Below are positions 1 through 11,796 of a stretch of 64,000 nucleotides of DNA, piece after piece (within the stretch, counting starts at the first letter, position 1; every line of letters starts with the position of its first letter). The position numbers were made by a program, and so were the translations under genes. The stretch is from positions 1-64,000 of the forward strand of contig NZ_JYJK01000040.1 in NCBI RefSeq assembly GCF_003263785.1, given 5' to 3'. This stretch comes from Vibrio variabilis. GTDB lineage: Bacteria; Pseudomonadota; Gammaproteobacteria; Enterobacterales; Vibrionaceae. The notes beneath the pieces were generated by a model. That model had not been told where the DNA came from, did not search any database, and saw only the letters and a program-made list of their open reading frames with translations.

Positions 1-1
1 C

Positions 2-523
2 GTGGATGAAATCCTATGTGTATCGGTAAACGATACCTTCGTTATGAATGCATGGAAATCCGATCAAGAAGCAGAAAACATCACCTTCATTCCAGATGGT
101 AACGGCGACTTCACTGATGGCATGGGTATGCTGGTTGAGAAAAATGACCTTGGCTTTGGCAAACGTTCATGGCGCTACAGCATGCTGGTGAAAAACGGCG
201 TGGTAGAGAAGATGTTCATCGAGCCAAACGAGCCGGGCGACCCGTTCAAGGTTTCTGATGCAGATACGATGCTGAACTACATCGCGCCAAGCTACAAGAC
301 TCAAGAATCTATCACAGTATTCTCTAAGCCAGGTTGCCCATTCTGCATGAAAGCGAAGCAAAACCTGATTGACCATAACCTTCAGTATGAAGAGATCGTG
401 CTGGGTAAAGACGCAACCACAGTGACTTTGCGTGCCGTGAGCGGCCGTACGACTGTACCGCAGGTGTTTATCGGTGGTAAGCATATTGGTGGTAGTGAGG
501 AGCTTGAGGCGTATTTGGGTTAA
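2..523 (+). CDS. Peroxiredoxin-glutaredoxin hybrid protein, C-terminal part (5' end outside window)
   Basis: Thiol peroxidase that reduces peroxides and is recycled by its own fused glutaredoxin domain using glutathione; cytoplasmic. The first ~95 residues seen here are the second half of a Prx5-type peroxiredoxin ([11 protein letters not shown], then [12 protein letters not shown]). The last ~75 residues are a glutaredoxin with the CPFC redox pair encoded at 335-346 and the TVPQVFIGG glutathione-binding segment. The peroxidatic cysteine (PxxTxxC region) must lie upstream of base 1, so the gene is partial; the whole family is about 240 residues and 173 are visible. Reading is open from the window edge and the GTG at base 2 is internal, not a start. 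A heptamer repeat and a terminator follow the stop. Recognition rests on strong resemblance to Vibrio hybrids. Confidence 0.93.
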   Translation: MDEILCVSVNDTFVMNAWKSDQEAENITFIPDGNGDFTDGMGMLVEKNDLGFGKRSWRYSMLVKNGVVEKMFIEPNEPGDPFKVSDADTMLNYIAPSYKTQESITVFSKPGCPFCMKAKQNLIDHNLQYEEIVLGKDATTVTLRAVSGRTTVPQVFIGGKHIGGSEELEAYLG

Positions 524-533
524 GGTTCTTGAT

Positions 534-568
534 CCTTGGTCCTTGGTCCTTGGTCCTTGGTCCTTGGT
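534..568 (+). repeat. Heptamer satellite, 5 x CCTTGGT, after the Prx-Grx stop codon
   Basis: Five perfect tandem copies of CCTTGGT begin 10 bases after the TAA stop (521-523). They are preceded by a degenerate copy ending TTGAT and followed 30 bases later by a terminator hairpin. The same unit occurs after aphA and metJ. Confidence 0.95.
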
Positions 569-598
569 CTAAATAGTATTAGGTCAAGAGATAGTAAA

Positions 599-630
599 AG
601 CGAGCCTTATCGTTGGGCTCGCTTTTTTTG
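599..630. terminator. Rho-independent terminator between convergent Prx-Grx and ridA-like genes
   Basis: The stem AGCGAGCC (599-606) pairs with GGCTCGCT (616-623) across a short loop and is followed by a T-run on the plus strand. A-rich sequence just before the stem may let it also work for the minus-strand gene ending at 648. Confidence 0.85.
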
Positions 631-647
631 TTTGAATTTTTTGAAGA

Positions 648-1004
648 TTATTTAGCTTCGATTTCTGCTGCGATCACAGAAATCTCTACCAACAAGGCTT
701 CGCGAGCCATGTCGCCGGTCACACAAGCACGTGCTGGTGCATGGCCTGCTGGCACCCATGCGTCCCATACTGCGTTCATTGCTTGGAAATCTTGCATGTC
801 TTTAAGGTAGATGGTTGCTGATAGCATGTGCTCTTTGTCGCTGCCCGCTTCAAGTAGCAGAGCCTCGACCTTATCAAGCATAGTTTGCGTCTGTTCAGTA
901 ATGTCTTTAGTGGCGTCTGCACACACCTGACCACAAAGGTAAATCGTGCCATTGTGCTTAACGATGCGGCTCATGCGCTCTTTAGTATGAAGGCGTTCAA
1001 TCAT
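648..1004 (-). CDS. RidA/YjgF family protein (YoaB-like)
   Basis: Small trimeric-type RidA family protein of 118 residues; characterised members hydrolyse reactive enamine/imine intermediates. The sequence shows the family hallmarks: YLCGQV near residue 23, a central helix region ([12 protein letters not shown]), and the [10 protein letters not shown] segment containing the conserved arginine that binds the substrate carboxylate. It resembles the YoaB subgroup more than canonical RidA, judging by the [16 protein letters not shown] stretch. The start is ATG at 1004 with an AAGAG-like ribosome site upstream. It is transcribed alone, convergent with the upstream peroxidase gene. The specific substrate is unknown. 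Confidence 0.88.
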   Translation of the reverse strand: MIERLHTKERMSRIVKHNGTIYLCGQVCADATKDITEQTQTMLDKVEALLLEAGSDKEHMLSATIYLKDMQDFQAMNAVWDAWVPAGHAPARACVTGDMAREALLVEISVIAAEIEAK

Positions 1005-1378
1005 AATGTTATTGCTCTTTTTAGGCTATCCGAACGATAGGGCTGAAACAGGAAGGCCTATTCTATCGGATACCAAGGACAAGCAACACGCGAACATTGT
1101 GACATGCTTGGCGAACCAAAGTTTTTCTCGCTGCGAGCAAAAGCAAAGGGTTAGATCAATCGAACTTGAGAGGTTTAGATTGAAAGGGAAGAAAACTTTG
1201 AAAAGCGCTAAAAAGAAAAAAGCCCCGTAATCAACCTTGATTCGGGGCCTTCTTAGATTCTTCTAAGAAAAAGCAGTGGTACTTTAATAGACCGTGCCTT
1301 TTCTTGTTTGTTCCCAGAAAAATGATCTTTTTTTAAAATTTTTCCGATCTTTTCGTTACTCACTTATTTTTCAATGAG
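1005..1378. other. Intergenic region between ridA-like gene and argHA
   Basis: Holds the minus-strand terminator of the arg operon (1211-1248) and presumably the promoter of the RidA-family gene. A short open frame at 1006-1230 lacks a ribosome site and any recognisable feature, so I do not call it. Confidence 0.6.
1211..1248 (-). terminator. Terminator of the argCBGH(A) operon
   Basis: The stem GCCCCG-T-AATCAA (1222-1234) pairs with TTGATT-CGGGGC (1237-1248) around a two-base loop. On the minus strand it is followed by TTTTTT (bases 1215-1220 on the plus strand are A). It lies about 130 bases downstream of the argHA stop. Confidence 0.85.
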
Positions 1379-3270
<1,892 letters not shown>

Positions 3271-3403
3271 TCAGTCTGCGTCGCTGCTTCTGTGGTTACT
3301 TATTGTAAGAATAAACCGCTATTCTCGCTGAGTGAATTGAATGCTACTCAGTGTCTTTGTTGATAGGGTTCAAGGTACGACAAACCGAATTAAAAATAAA
3401 GTA

Positions 3404-3434
3404 AAAATTCATTTATTTCACATAAATATTCAAA
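3404..3434 (-). promoter_or_regulatory. Possible ArgR boxes upstream of argH
   Basis: On the minus strand TGAATATTTATG and TGAATTTTTA lie close together and resemble halves of the ARG-box consensus TGAATWWWWATTCA. The site lies ~150 bases before the argH start and beyond the argG terminator, so argH may have its own promoter. Weak match. Confidence 0.35.
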
Positions 3435-3479
3435 TCAATGCTATTTCAGAGTTTTGTCGCTCATTTTTATCGTCCAGAT

Positions 3480-3512
3480 AAAAAGAAACCCATTTGATAA
3501 CAAATGGGTTTC
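3480..3512 (-). terminator. Terminator between argG and argH
   Basis: A perfect 12-bp stem, GAAACCCATTTG (3485-3496) with CAAATGGGTTTC (3501-3512), has a 4-base loop. On the minus strand it is followed by TTTTT. It lies 30 bases after the argG stop. Confidence 0.88.
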
Positions 3513-3541
3513 TAGATTTCAATCCGTATGATGGAGCGACA

Positions 3542-4760
3542 TTATTTTTTCTTCGCTTCGTTCAATGCTCTGATACGGCTTGATAGCGAGTAAAGACGGA
3601 TGAAGCCTTCCGCGTGGCTTTGGTCGTACACTTCATCTTCACCAAACGTTGCGAACTCTTCAGAGTACAGGCTGTTTACGCTGCGTTTCTGAGTCACAAT
3701 CGCCTGACCTTTGTATAGCTTAACCACGACTTCGCCGTTCACGTCCTGTGCCAGCTCTTCCGACGCTGCCAAGATAGACTTACAAAGTGGTGTGAACCAA
3801 CGACCGTCATAAACAAGATGTGAGGCTTTCACGCCTAGCTCTTCACGGAACTCAAACGATGTTTTGTCTAGAACTAGCTGCTCAACCGCACGCAGTGCTT
3901 CCATCATGATTGTGCCCCCTGGAGTTTCGTAGCAGCCACGAGACTTCATACCGACAAGACGGTTTTCAACGATATCGATACGACCAACGCCGTGCTTCAC
4001 GCCTTTCTCGTTTAGGTAAACCAGAGCGTTGTATGGCGTCATTTTCTCACCGTCAACGGCAACTACTTCGCCTTTTGCTACTTCTAGCGTCACGTATTCT
4101 GCTTGATCTGGTGCTTGCTCAGGATCCACTGTCCATGCCCAGCAATCATCGTTTGGCGCATTCCATGTATCTTCTAGAACGCCGCCCTCTGTAGAGATGT
4201 GCCATGCGTTTGCATCACGTGAATAGATCTTGGTTAGTGAAGCGGTACAAGGGATGTTGCGCTCCGCGAGGTAATCCAGACACTCTTCACGGCTCACTAG
4301 ATCCCACTCACGCCAAGGCGCAATCACGGTTAGGTCTGGGGCAAGAGCTGCAAATGCACCCTCAAAACGTACTTGGTCATTACCTTTACCTGTACAGCCG
4401 TGACACAATGCGTCAGCACCGACTTTACGCGCTACTTCAACCTGAGCCTTAGCAATAATCGGACGCGCCATTGATGTACCTAGCAGGTATTTACCTTCGT
4501 AGTACGCGCCCGTTTTTAGCGTTGGGAAGATGTAGTCAGCGACCATTTCTTCTTTCAGGTCTGCAATGTAGCATTCAGAAGCGCCTGATGCTTTCGCTTT
4601 TTCTTCGATTGCCCACAAGCTCTTCTTCGCCCTGGCCTACATCAGCAACAAATGCCACAACTTCACAATCGTAGTTCTCTTTTAGCCATGGGATGATAAC
4701 TGACGTATCTAGACCGCCAGAGTAGGCAACAACAACTTTTTTTACAGATGGTTTACTCAT
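3542..4760 (-). CDS. argG: Argininosuccinate synthase; one frameshift
   Basis: Condenses citrulline and aspartate using ATP, the step before argininosuccinate lyase. The N-terminus carries the PP-loop motif YSGGLDTSV (residues ~13-21). Downstream are [13 protein letters not shown] and [10 protein letters not shown], typical of the family. Reading is broken at 4609-4610: removing one T restores [19 protein letters not shown] and gives 405 residues, the usual size. The break is a one-base homopolymer insertion in an otherwise intact gene, so sequencing error is likelier than decay. The start ATG (4760) has AAGGAG seven bases upstream. It follows argB by 97 bases with no terminator, consistent with an argCBGH operon. 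Confidence 0.95.
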
Positions 4761-4857
4761 GTCTCTCTCCTTGTCCGAGCCTGATTTTGGCGGTCAGCTT
4801 CTCGGGTTACTTCACTTTAAATTCGTTAATCGTAAATTTGGCTTACTTTCTGATAAT

Positions 4858-5646
4858 TCAGTTTGGGACGAACTGTGTGCCGATACTCTTACCAGCAAAC
4901 AATTCGACTAATTTTTCTGGGTATCGCCATGTCGCCACTTCAATTGGGCGACCTAGGTCGTTAGCCGCTTCCAGTGCAGCTTGTACCTTAACAATCATGC
5001 CATCGGTAATCACTTTGCCTTCAATCAGCGCATCCGCTTCTTGCTTAGTCAGGCTTGGTAGCAGATGACCTTTGCCATCCAGCACGCCGCTCACATCAGA
5101 TAGCAGCACTAATTCTGCATCCAATGCACCAGCCACTGCGACTGCCGCTTGGTCGGCATTAACGTTCATTAGCTGACCTTGGCTATCGAGACCGATTGAG
5201 CTAATGATTGGCAATGCGCCTGTAGCTAAAATCGCTTGTAGAACCGCTGGGTTACCTGGCTTAGCATCACCTACCGCGCCAAGCTCTGGGTCTAGCTCAG
5301 TCACTTCACAAAGGCCGCCGTCAGCAAGACTCAAACCTACCGCATTGAGACCCGCTTTAATCGCATCGCCTTGCAGTAGCTTGTTTGCTGTGCCCGCTAG
5401 AGCGCCCGCAATCAAAGGGATCTGATCATAAGGTGTCACGCGCAAACCTTGCTTCTTAACAGTAGGAATGTCGAGCTTCTTCATCAGGTCATCTACAAGG
5501 TAACCGCCACCGTGAACAATCACGATACTTCGCTGTGCTTGCTGGCTGTAATCAGAGATAGCCTTAAATAGTTTTCCAAGCGTATCAGAGCACGACAGTG
5601 CCGCGCCGCCTAACTTGATCACTAATGGTGTATTTTGCTGACTCAT
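4858..5646 (-). CDS. argB: Acetylglutamate kinase
   Basis: Phosphorylates N-acetylglutamate, the second step of arginine synthesis. Amino-acid kinase family: VIKLGGAAL near the N-terminus (lysine for phosphate binding) and [10 protein letters not shown] for nucleotide/substrate binding, then NVNADQAA, which contacts ligand. I place the start at 5646 (MSQQNTPLV), not at the upstream in-frame ATG at 5709, because GAGGAGA lies just before 5646 and the upstream start would overlap argC by 49 bases. This gives 262 residues, a normal ArgB size. It begins 14 bases after the argC stop. Confidence 0.96.
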   Translation of the reverse strand: MSQQNTPLVIKLGGAALSCSDTLGKLFKAISDYSQQAQRSIVIVHGGGYLVDDLMKKLDIPTVKKQGLRVTPYDQIPLIAGALAGTANKLLQGDAIKAGLNAVGLSLADGGLCEVTELDPELGAVGDAKPGNPAVLQAILATGALPIISSIGLDSQGQLMNVNADQAAVAVAGALDAELVLLSDVSGVLDGKGHLLPSLTKQEADALIEGKVITDGMIVKVQAALEAANDLGRPIEVATWRYPEKLVELFAGKSIGTQFVPN

Positions 5647-5660
5647 GCTGCTCTCCTCGA

Positions 5661-6665
5661 CTAAACCAACGCGGTTAGCTGTGCAAACTGATTTTTGATA
5701 TTCAAACACTGCATCGCTTGACTCGATGCGCCTTTTAGCAGGTTATCAATCGCCGACACCACGATGATGTGTTGGCCTTGAACCTTATAACCGATATCGC
5801 AGAACGGCGTGTTCTCAACATCTTGAATTCTTGGGATAGTTTCCCCTTTGACGCGCACACCTGGTTTGCTCTCGTAAGCCGATGCAAATGCTGATGCAAC
5901 CTGCTCCGCAGTCACACCATCGTTAAGTTTCATGGTGATGGTCGCCAAGATGCCACGCTTAAAATTGCCTAGGTGCGGAGTAAAAATCACATCACAACCC
6001 AAATGCGTTGCAATCTCTGGTTGGTGTCTGTGATTAAAAATCCCATAAGGCTGAAGGCTGACCTCGCAAAAGCTGTTGGTCATCGACGCTTTACGTCCCG
6101 CGCCAGAGACACCACTGGTTGCATTGATAACTGGCCACATAGTGCTATCAACAAGACCAGCTTCAAGTAGCGGTTTGATTGCCAACTGTGAAGCGGTTGG
6201 GTAGCAACCTGGTACTGCCACGAGCTGCGCGCTTTCAATCTCTTTTGCGTTCCACTCTGCAAGGCCATACACCGCCTTGTCCAACCAGTTTTCGTGCTGA
6301 TGCTCAAAGCCGTAGAAGGTGGTATAAAAGTCATCGGCTTTCACGCGGTAAGCGCCTGATAGGTCAAACACTTGGCAACCTTGTGCTAAAAACACTGGCG
6401 CCAAATCATGGCTCACCTCGTGGGCTGTTGCCAAAAATACAATGTCACACTCGCCTGCTGCTTTTTGCACATCGACCAGCGGCTGTACTGGCATTTCAAC
6501 TAAGCCTGCCAACTTACCGTGCAACTGAGAAATCGGTTTGCCTGCATCGACACTATTGGCGGACACGTACAAACCTGATAGCGTGAGCTCTGGGTGTTTG
6601 GTCACCATGAGAGCCAGCTCTGCTCCTGTGTATCCTGATGCGCCAATAATAGTGGTTTTTAGCAT
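5661..6665 (-). CDS. argC: N-acetyl-gamma-glutamyl-phosphate reductase
   Basis: NADPH-dependent reductase, third step of arginine synthesis. The N-terminus [13 protein letters not shown] is the dinucleotide-binding loop, and [11 protein letters not shown] around residue 150 contains the catalytic cysteine. [17 protein letters not shown] and [14 protein letters not shown] are family-typical. I start it at 6665 ([10 protein letters not shown]); a further in-frame ATG lies 17 codons upstream but would add an untypical tail reaching into the operator region. First gene of the argCBGH operon, divergent from argE with ARG boxes between them. Confidence 0.96.
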   Translation of the reverse strand: MLKTTIIGASGYTGAELALMVTKHPELTLSGLYVSANSVDAGKPISQLHGKLAGLVEMPVQPLVDVQKAAGECDIVFLATAHEVSHDLAPVFLAQGCQVFDLSGAYRVKADDFYTTFYGFEHQHENWLDKAVYGLAEWNAKEIESAQLVAVPGCYPTASQLAIKPLLEAGLVDSTMWPVINATSGVSGAGRKASMTNSFCEVSLQPYGIFNHRHQPEIATHLGCDVIFTPHLGNFKRGILATITMKLNDGVTAEQVASAFASAYESKPGVRVKGETIPRIQDVENTPFCDIGYKVQGQHIIVVSAIDNLLKGASSQAMQCLNIKNQFAQLTALV

Positions 6666-6749
6666 GACTCTGATTCCGTAAGTAAGTCGATTTAACGTTG
6701 TTAGTGAAACTTGCAATTAATGATTATAAATATAGAAAAAATGCCATTA

Positions 6750-6788
6750 ATTGATTTTTTATTCATTAATTATGATTTAATATGTTTT
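6750..6788. promoter_or_regulatory. Tandem ARG boxes (ArgR operator) between argC and argE
   Basis: Box 1 (6750-6767) reads TGATTTTTTATTCA at its core, one mismatch from TGAATWWWWATTCA. After 3 bp, box 2 (6771-6788) reads TGATTTAATATG, a weaker match. Two 18-bp boxes 3 bp apart between divergent arg genes is the standard ArgR arrangement. Inferred effect: arginine-dependent repression of both directions. Confidence 0.72.
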
Positions 6789-6833
6789 TTACAGTCTTAA
6801 GATTAATCTGTCAACAGTAGAAGCGAAGATAAT

Positions 6834-7973
6834 ATGCAATTACCTAGTTTTTTAGAGGTCTACAAAGGCCTGATCAGCACACCTTCGATTAGCTCCACTG
6901 ACCCAAGCTGGGATCATGGCAACGAGAAAGTGATCGAAAAACTGGCAACATGGATGAAAGACCTAGGTTTTGAGGTTGAGGTTATCGAGGTTGAACCCAA
7001 CAAGTTCAATATGATTGCTAAAAGAGGGCAAGGCGAAGGCGGTCTACTATTGGCAGGTCACAGTGATACCGTACCATTTGATGAAGGTCGCTGGAGTTTC
7101 AACCCGCATGATTTGACTGAAGCCAATAACCGCTTCTACGGCTTGGGCACCGCAGATATGAAAGGCTTCTTCGCGTTTATCTACGAAGCCGTCAAGAAAA
7201 TCGACTGGAGCAAACAAACCAAACCACTTTACGTGCTGGCAACCTGTGATGAAGAAACCACTATGTTGGGCGCAAGACACTTTACTGACAACGCACCGTT
7301 CAAACCGGATTACTGCATTATCGGTGAACCCACCAGCCTAGTGCCGATTCGTGGTCATAAAGGTCATGTGGCCAACGCGATTCGAGTGACGGGCAAGTCT
7401 GGTCACTCTTCAGACCCTGCATTGGGCGTTAACGCCATCGAAATCATGCATGAAGTGTTGTACGCGATGATGAAACTGCGTGACAAGCTAGTGAAAGAGT
7501 ATCACCACCCAGGTTTCGCTATCCCTAGCCCTACCCTCAACCTTGGTCATATTCACGGCGGCGACAGCGCTAACCGCATTTGTGGCTGCTGTGAGCTGCA
7601 TTATGATGTCAGACCGCTGCCAGGGATCAGCTTGGATGGTTTGGATAACCTACTGCGGGATGCACTCAAAGAAGTGGAAGCAAAATGGCCAGGGCGCTTA
7701 TCTATTACCGCGCTTCACGAGCCAATTCCAGGCTATGAGTGCGATCATAAACACCCGTTTGTTGGTGGAATGGAAACATTGTGTGAAACCCCATCAGAAA
7801 CGGTCAACTATTGTACCGAAGCACCATTTTTGCAGCAGCTGTGCCCTACCTTAGTGCTCGGCCCTGGTTCAATAGACCAAGCCCACCAGCCTGATGAGTT
7901 TTTAAGCTTTGATTTTATTGATCCGACCATCAATATCTTAGCCAAAGCAATGAGGCAGTATTGCTTCGAATAA
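6834..7973 (+). CDS. argE: Acetylornithine deacetylase
   Basis: Zn-dependent hydrolase that removes acetate from N-acetylornithine to give ornithine. M20 peptidase fold with metal ligands visible: H76 in AGHSDTV, D108 in GTADMKG, and the E140-E141 pair in CDEETT. GHKGHV and [14 protein letters not shown] mark the dimerisation domain. Length is 379 residues, close to the usual ~380. It is divergent from argC, with ARG boxes in the shared intergenic region. The ribosome site is weak (GAAG about 10 bases upstream). Presence of ArgE implies the linear acetyl pathway, which needs the acetylglutamate synthase activity fused to ArgH. Confidence 0.95.
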   Translation: MQLPSFLEVYKGLISTPSISSTDPSWDHGNEKVIEKLATWMKDLGFEVEVIEVEPNKFNMIAKRGQGEGGLLLAGHSDTVPFDEGRWSFNPHDLTEANNRFYGLGTADMKGFFAFIYEAVKKIDWSKQTKPLYVLATCDEETTMLGARHFTDNAPFKPDYCIIGEPTSLVPIRGHKGHVANAIRVTGKSGHSSDPALGVNAIEIMHEVLYAMMKLRDKLVKEYHHPGFAIPSPTLNLGHIHGGDSANRICGCCELHYDVRPLPGISLDGLDNLLRDALKEVEAKWPGRLSITALHEPIPGYECDHKHPFVGGMETLCETPSETVNYCTEAPFLQQLCPTLVLGPGSIDQAHQPDEFLSFDFIDPTINILAKAMRQYCFE

Positions 7974-8155
7974 ACCATATTCTGTAATAAATTTTCAACA
8001 ATTCAACCTTTTAACTCGACCAAGTGTGCGTTTTTCGTGCCAGCACGATAAATGCAAACTTGGTTTACTTTATTTGACTCGCACTAACATTTTTCGCTAG
8101 ATTGTGAGGCTGATAAGGAATAACGGATGTAGTTAAATTACAAGGCAGGACGACT

Positions 8156-10788
8156 ATGAACGAAAAATATGCCCCATTGAAGAGCAATGTTAGGATGCTA
8201 GGGCACCTGTTGGGTAACACCATCAGGGAAGCGCATGGAGACGAGATCCTAGAGAAAGTGGAGAAGATTCGTAAACTTTCTAAATCCGTAGTACGCGCAG
8301 GCAATGAAGCCGATCGTGACATTCTCATTGAAGAGATTAAAAACCTGCCAAATGAGCAACTGACCCCAGTCGCTCGTGCATTTAACCAGTTCCTAAACCT
8401 CACCAACATCGCCGATCAATACCATACGATCTCGCGTAGCTGCGAAGCCGATGTGTGTGAACCAGACCCAATCTACACCCTATTTTCTAAGCTTAGCCAG
8501 CAAGATGTCAGCAAGTTTGATACCGTTCAAGCCGTTCGCGACCTCAACATCGAGCTTGTACTGACCGCTCACCCAACAGAAATCACTCGCCGCACCATGA
8601 TCAACAAGCTGGTCAAAATCAACGAGTGTCTTTCTAAGCTGGAACTAAACGAGCTGTCTGATAAAGAGCGCAAGAAAACCGAGCGTCGTCTCGAGCAGCT
8701 CATCTCGCAAAGCTGGCACTCAGATGTGATCCGTCAGCAGCGCCCAACACCACTCGATGAAGCAAAATGGGGCTTCGCTGTGGTTGAGAACTCACTATGG
8801 GATGCGGTTCCTGAGTTCTTGCGTGAGTTTGATGAGCGCCTCAAAGGCTATCTAGACGAAGGGCTGCCGATCGATGCGCGTCCTGTACACTTCTCATCTT
8901 GGATGGGTGGTGACCGCGACGGTAACCCGTTTGTGACGCATAAAATCACGCGAGAAGTGATGCTACTGTCTCGCTGGAAAGCGGCTGAGCTTTATCTAAA
9001 AGATTTCCAAGAGCTTATCACTGAGCTTTCTATGGTTAAGTGTAACGATCAGGTTCGCGACCTTGCAGGTGACGAACACGAACCGTACCGCGCCATTTTG
9101 AAACCAGTTCGTAAGTTATTGATTGATACCTTGGAAGTGCTAGAGGCACAGATCAACCATCAAGACGTACCGAACAAGCCAATCCTTGAAGACATCTCCC
9201 AGCTATGGGAGCCGCTCATGGCTTGCTACAAGTCACTCCGTGAAAGTGGTATGGCAATCATCGCCGATGGTTCGCTACTCGATACACTGCGCCGCGTCAA
9301 AGCGTTTGGTGTGCACCTAGTGCGTCTCGATATCCGTCAAGAGAGTACGCGCCACTCAGACGTGATTTCTGAACTTACCCGCTACCTCGGTCTAGGTGAT
9401 TACGACCAGTGGAGCGAGCAAGACAAGGTGTCATTCTTAATTAACGAGCTAAGCTCAAAGCGCCCACTGCTACCACGCGATTGGGAGCCTTCAGAGCCGG
9501 TTCAAGAAGTGCTCGATACATGCCGAGTGATTGCCTCACAATCTCGTGAAGCGTTTGGTGCCTATGTGATTTCCATGGCTCGCACGGCGTCTGACGTGTT
9601 GGCCGTTCACCTTATTCTGCAAGAGTGTGGCTGTAAGTTCCGCATGGACGTCTGCCCACTGTTTGAAACTCTCGATGACCTGAATAACTCAGAAGCGGTC
9701 ATGAAACAGCTATTCGATATCGACTGGTATCGTGGCTACATCCAAAATCATCAAATGGTGATGATTGGCTACTCTGACTCAGCAAAAGACGCCGGCGTAA
9801 TGGCGGCGGGCTGGGCTCAATACAGCGCGATGGAAAAACTGGTTGAGGTCGGTGAAGAAGCAGGTATCGACATCACCCTATTCCACGGCCGTGGCGGTAC
9901 GATTGGTCGCGGTGGTGCACCAGCACACGCGGCACTGCTGTCTCAGCCACCGAAGAGCCTTAAAGGCGGCCTACGTGTGACTGAGCAAGGCGAGATGATC
10001 CGCTTTAAGCTGGGTCTACCAGAAATTGCGGTTAACAGCTTCAACCTGTACGCCAGTGCGATTCTGGAGGCAAACCTAATGCCACCACCAGAGCCGAAGC
10101 AAGATTGGCGCGACCTAATGGAAGTGCTGTCTCAAGTCTCTTGCGATGCGTACCGTAAAGTGGTGCGTGGCGAGCCAGACTTTGTGCCATACTTCCGCCA
10201 AGCAACGCCTGAGCTAGAGCTGGGCAAACTGCCTCTTGCTCTCGCCCAGCAAAACGTAACCCAAATGGCGGCGTTGAAAGCTTGCGTGCTATCCCATGGA
10301 TCTTCTCATGGAGTCAAAACCGTCTAGTGCTGCCTGCATGGCTTGGTGCTGGTGAAGCGATTCAATACTCTATCGACAAGGGTCACCAAGCACTGCTAGA
10401 GGAGATGTGTCGCGAGTGGCCATTCTTCTCAACGCGTTTAGGTATGCTAGAGATGGTTTACACCAAGTGTAATATGGAAATCTCTCGCTACTACGATAAG
10501 CGTCTTGCGGATCCAGAGCTGTTGCCTCTTGGTGACAAGCTGCGTGGTCAATTGCAAAAAGACATCGTTGCGGTACTGAACGTAGAAAACCACAACCACC
10601 TGATGCAAAGCGACCCTTGGGGACAAGAGTCCATTCGTCTGCGTAACATCTATGTTGAGCCTCTCAACATGCTGCAAGCAGAGCTTCTGTATCGTACTCG
10701 TCAGAGTGAAGAAACCGAATCTGAGCTAGAAGAAGCACTGATGGTGACCATCGCCGGTATCGCGGCCGGTATGCGAAACACTGGCTAA
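8156..10788 (+). CDS. ppc: Phosphoenolpyruvate carboxylase; one frameshift
   Basis: Anaplerotic enzyme carboxylating PEP to oxaloacetate. Signature [13 protein letters not shown] carries the catalytic H139, and [12 protein letters not shown] (from residue 576) is the second signature. The frame is lost near 10238: adding one G there gives [20 protein letters not shown], joining to [13 protein letters not shown]. The corrected protein is 877 residues and ends in the expected GMRNTG. The break is a single missing base in a conserved gene and so is probably a sequencing error. ATG at 8156 has AGGACG upstream. A terminator follows at 10815. Confidence 0.95.
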
Positions 10789-10814
10789 ACGATATATTAT
10801 TTTACAAAAGAGAC

Positions 10815-10845
10815 AAAAGGTCGCACATTGCGGCCTTTTATTTTT
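10815..10845 (+). terminator. ppc terminator
   Basis: The stem AAAAGGTCGC (10815-10824) pairs with GCGGCCTTTT (10830-10839), allowing one T-G pair, followed by ATTTTT. It lies about 25 bases after the ppc stop. Confidence 0.85.
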
Positions 10846-10926
10846 ACTGGCATACTTACTGAGAGTTTTGTTAGTTTTTTGAAGTGGTATCGCATTCTAT
10901 TCCACTTTTTGCTTATATAATTCAGA

Positions 10927-10932
10927 TATAAT
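10927..10932 (+). promoter_or_regulatory. Probable aphA promoter -10 element
   Basis: A perfect TATAAT occurs 250 bases before the aphA start, with T-rich sequence upstream and no clear -35. It would give a leader of roughly 245 bases, in keeping with the long, Qrr-regulated aphA leaders known in vibrios. The whole non-coding stretch 10846-11186 is best read as promoter plus structured leader. Confidence 0.5.
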
Positions 10933-10942
10933 TACACTCCGC

Positions 10943-10964
10943 TGTTCGATAAAAATAAAAATAC
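10943..10964 (+). promoter_or_regulatory. Candidate LuxR/HapR-type site upstream of aphA
   Basis: The 22 bases centred on TTCGATAAAAAT match the LuxR/HapR consensus (TTATTGATAAATTTATCAATAA) at 14 positions. In vibrios this regulator family represses aphA at high cell density. AT-rich DNA gives such matches by chance. Confidence 0.3.
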
Positions 10965-11001
10965 GACGTCGACGGCGTTGGTCACATGTTCATGTGGCTG
11001 T

Positions 11002-11010
11002 CTAGGTGAC
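11002..11010 (+). promoter_or_regulatory. Qrr small-RNA pairing site in the aphA leader
   Basis: CTAGGTGAC is the exact complement of GUCACCUAG in the conserved core of Vibrio Qrr RNAs, and GGC just before it can pair with the following CC of Qrr. It lies inside a self-complementary segment (GTCAC at 10981 with GTGAC at 11006; CACATG with CATGTG), so Qrr binding could open a leader structure. Qrr activation of aphA is established in vibrios; the site here is my reading. Confidence 0.65.
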
Positions 11011-11186
11011 AAAGGCTTTAAACACGGTTATTGGTACCCGCTTTGGCGAGGTGCACTGTTCTTTGTGCGAGTTTCCTGGAATCAACCAAGATTCCAAGGC
11101 GCTTGCATGGTGTCATCGTTAACCACAAACGCACTTAAAAGAACAACATAACTATTACTAAGATTTTGACCATTTGGATTTAAGAC

Positions 11187-11726
11187 ATGTCACTACCACA
11201 CGTTATCCTTACTGTCCTAAGCACTCGTGACGCAACAGGCTACGACATTACTAAGGAATTTTCTGCTAGCATCGGTTACTTCTGGAAAGCAAGCCACCAG
11301 CAGGTTTACCGTGAGCTAAACAAAATGGCTGATAAAGCCCTAGTTACCTGTAAACTTGAGCCCCAAGAAGGCAAACCAGACCGTAAGGTTTACTCAATCA
11401 CAGATGCCGGCCGTAGCGCGCTTGGCGAGTGGTTTGAGCAACCAACCGTACACCCAACCGTTCGTGATGAGTTCTCAGCGAAACTGGCAGCCTGTGCCGT
11501 TCAGCCTTCTGCTGCGTTCCGCATCCAACTGGAAGAGCTTATCGAAGAATCGAAAAAGCTAGTTGCACACTACCGTGAAATTGAAGCGGCTTACTACGCG
11601 ACACCAAGCACGCTTGAGAAACACGCACGCCTTGAGCGCCTAACTCTTCGCCGTAACCTACTTGCACGTCAAGCATGGTTAGACTGGGCGGAAGAGGCGC
11701 TAGCGGAGCTGGAAGCGTTAGCGTAA
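11187..11726 (+). CDS. aphA: PadR-family transcription factor AphA
   Basis: Low-cell-density master regulator of quorum sensing in vibrios; in V. cholerae it also activates virulence with AphB. The 179 residues start MSLPHVILTVLSTRDATGYDI, a PadR winged helix (residues ~1-85, with KASHQQVYRELNKM as recognition region). A C-terminal helical dimerisation part ends LDWAEEALAELEALA. The length equals that of V. cholerae AphA. The gene stands alone behind a ~250-base structured leader with a Qrr-pairing sequence. The stop is followed by a heptamer satellite and a bidirectional terminator shared with metF. Confidence 0.93.
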   Translation: MSLPHVILTVLSTRDATGYDITKEFSASIGYFWKASHQQVYRELNKMADKALVTCKLEPQEGKPDRKVYSITDAGRSALGEWFEQPTVHPTVRDEFSAKLAACAVQPSAAFRIQLEELIEESKKLVAHYREIEAAYYATPSTLEKHARLERLTLRRNLLARQAWLDWAEEALAELEALA

Positions 11727-11736
11727 GATTATTGAT

Positions 11737-11784
11737 CCTTGGTCCTTGGTCCTTGGTCCTTGGTCCTTGGTCCTTGGTCCTTGG
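11737..11784 (+). repeat. Heptamer satellite, 6 full copies plus a partial of CCTTGGT, after the aphA stop
   Basis: The run starts 10 bases after the aphA TAA, again preceded by TTGAT, and ends with CCTTGG. A terminator hairpin begins 16 bases later. Spacing and lead-in match the copy at 534-568. Confidence 0.95.
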
Positions 11785-11796
11785 AAAGGATAAAAA

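Noticed and set aside
534..568. Heptamer runs considered as a CRISPR array
   Set aside because: Units are 7 bases, directly tandem, with no spacers and no cas genes nearby.
1006..1230. Open frame of 74 codons divergent from the RidA-family gene
   Set aside because: No ribosome site, begins two bases from the divergent start, no recognisable sequence, and it covers the arg operon terminator.
4204..4452. Long open frames on the strand opposite argG and in ppc, metL, priA, menA
   Set aside because: They are frame shadows of well-recognised genes with no ribosome sites or family features.
3542..4760. argG (and hslV, hslU, ppc, ugd) read as pseudogenes
   Set aside because: Each has a single one-base difference and continues in the expected frame with conserved sequence; decay of many core genes at once is implausible.
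8035..8048. TCGTGC/GCACGA hairpin between argE and ppc
   Set aside because: Short stem with a two-base loop and no T-run; too weak to call a terminator or an operator.
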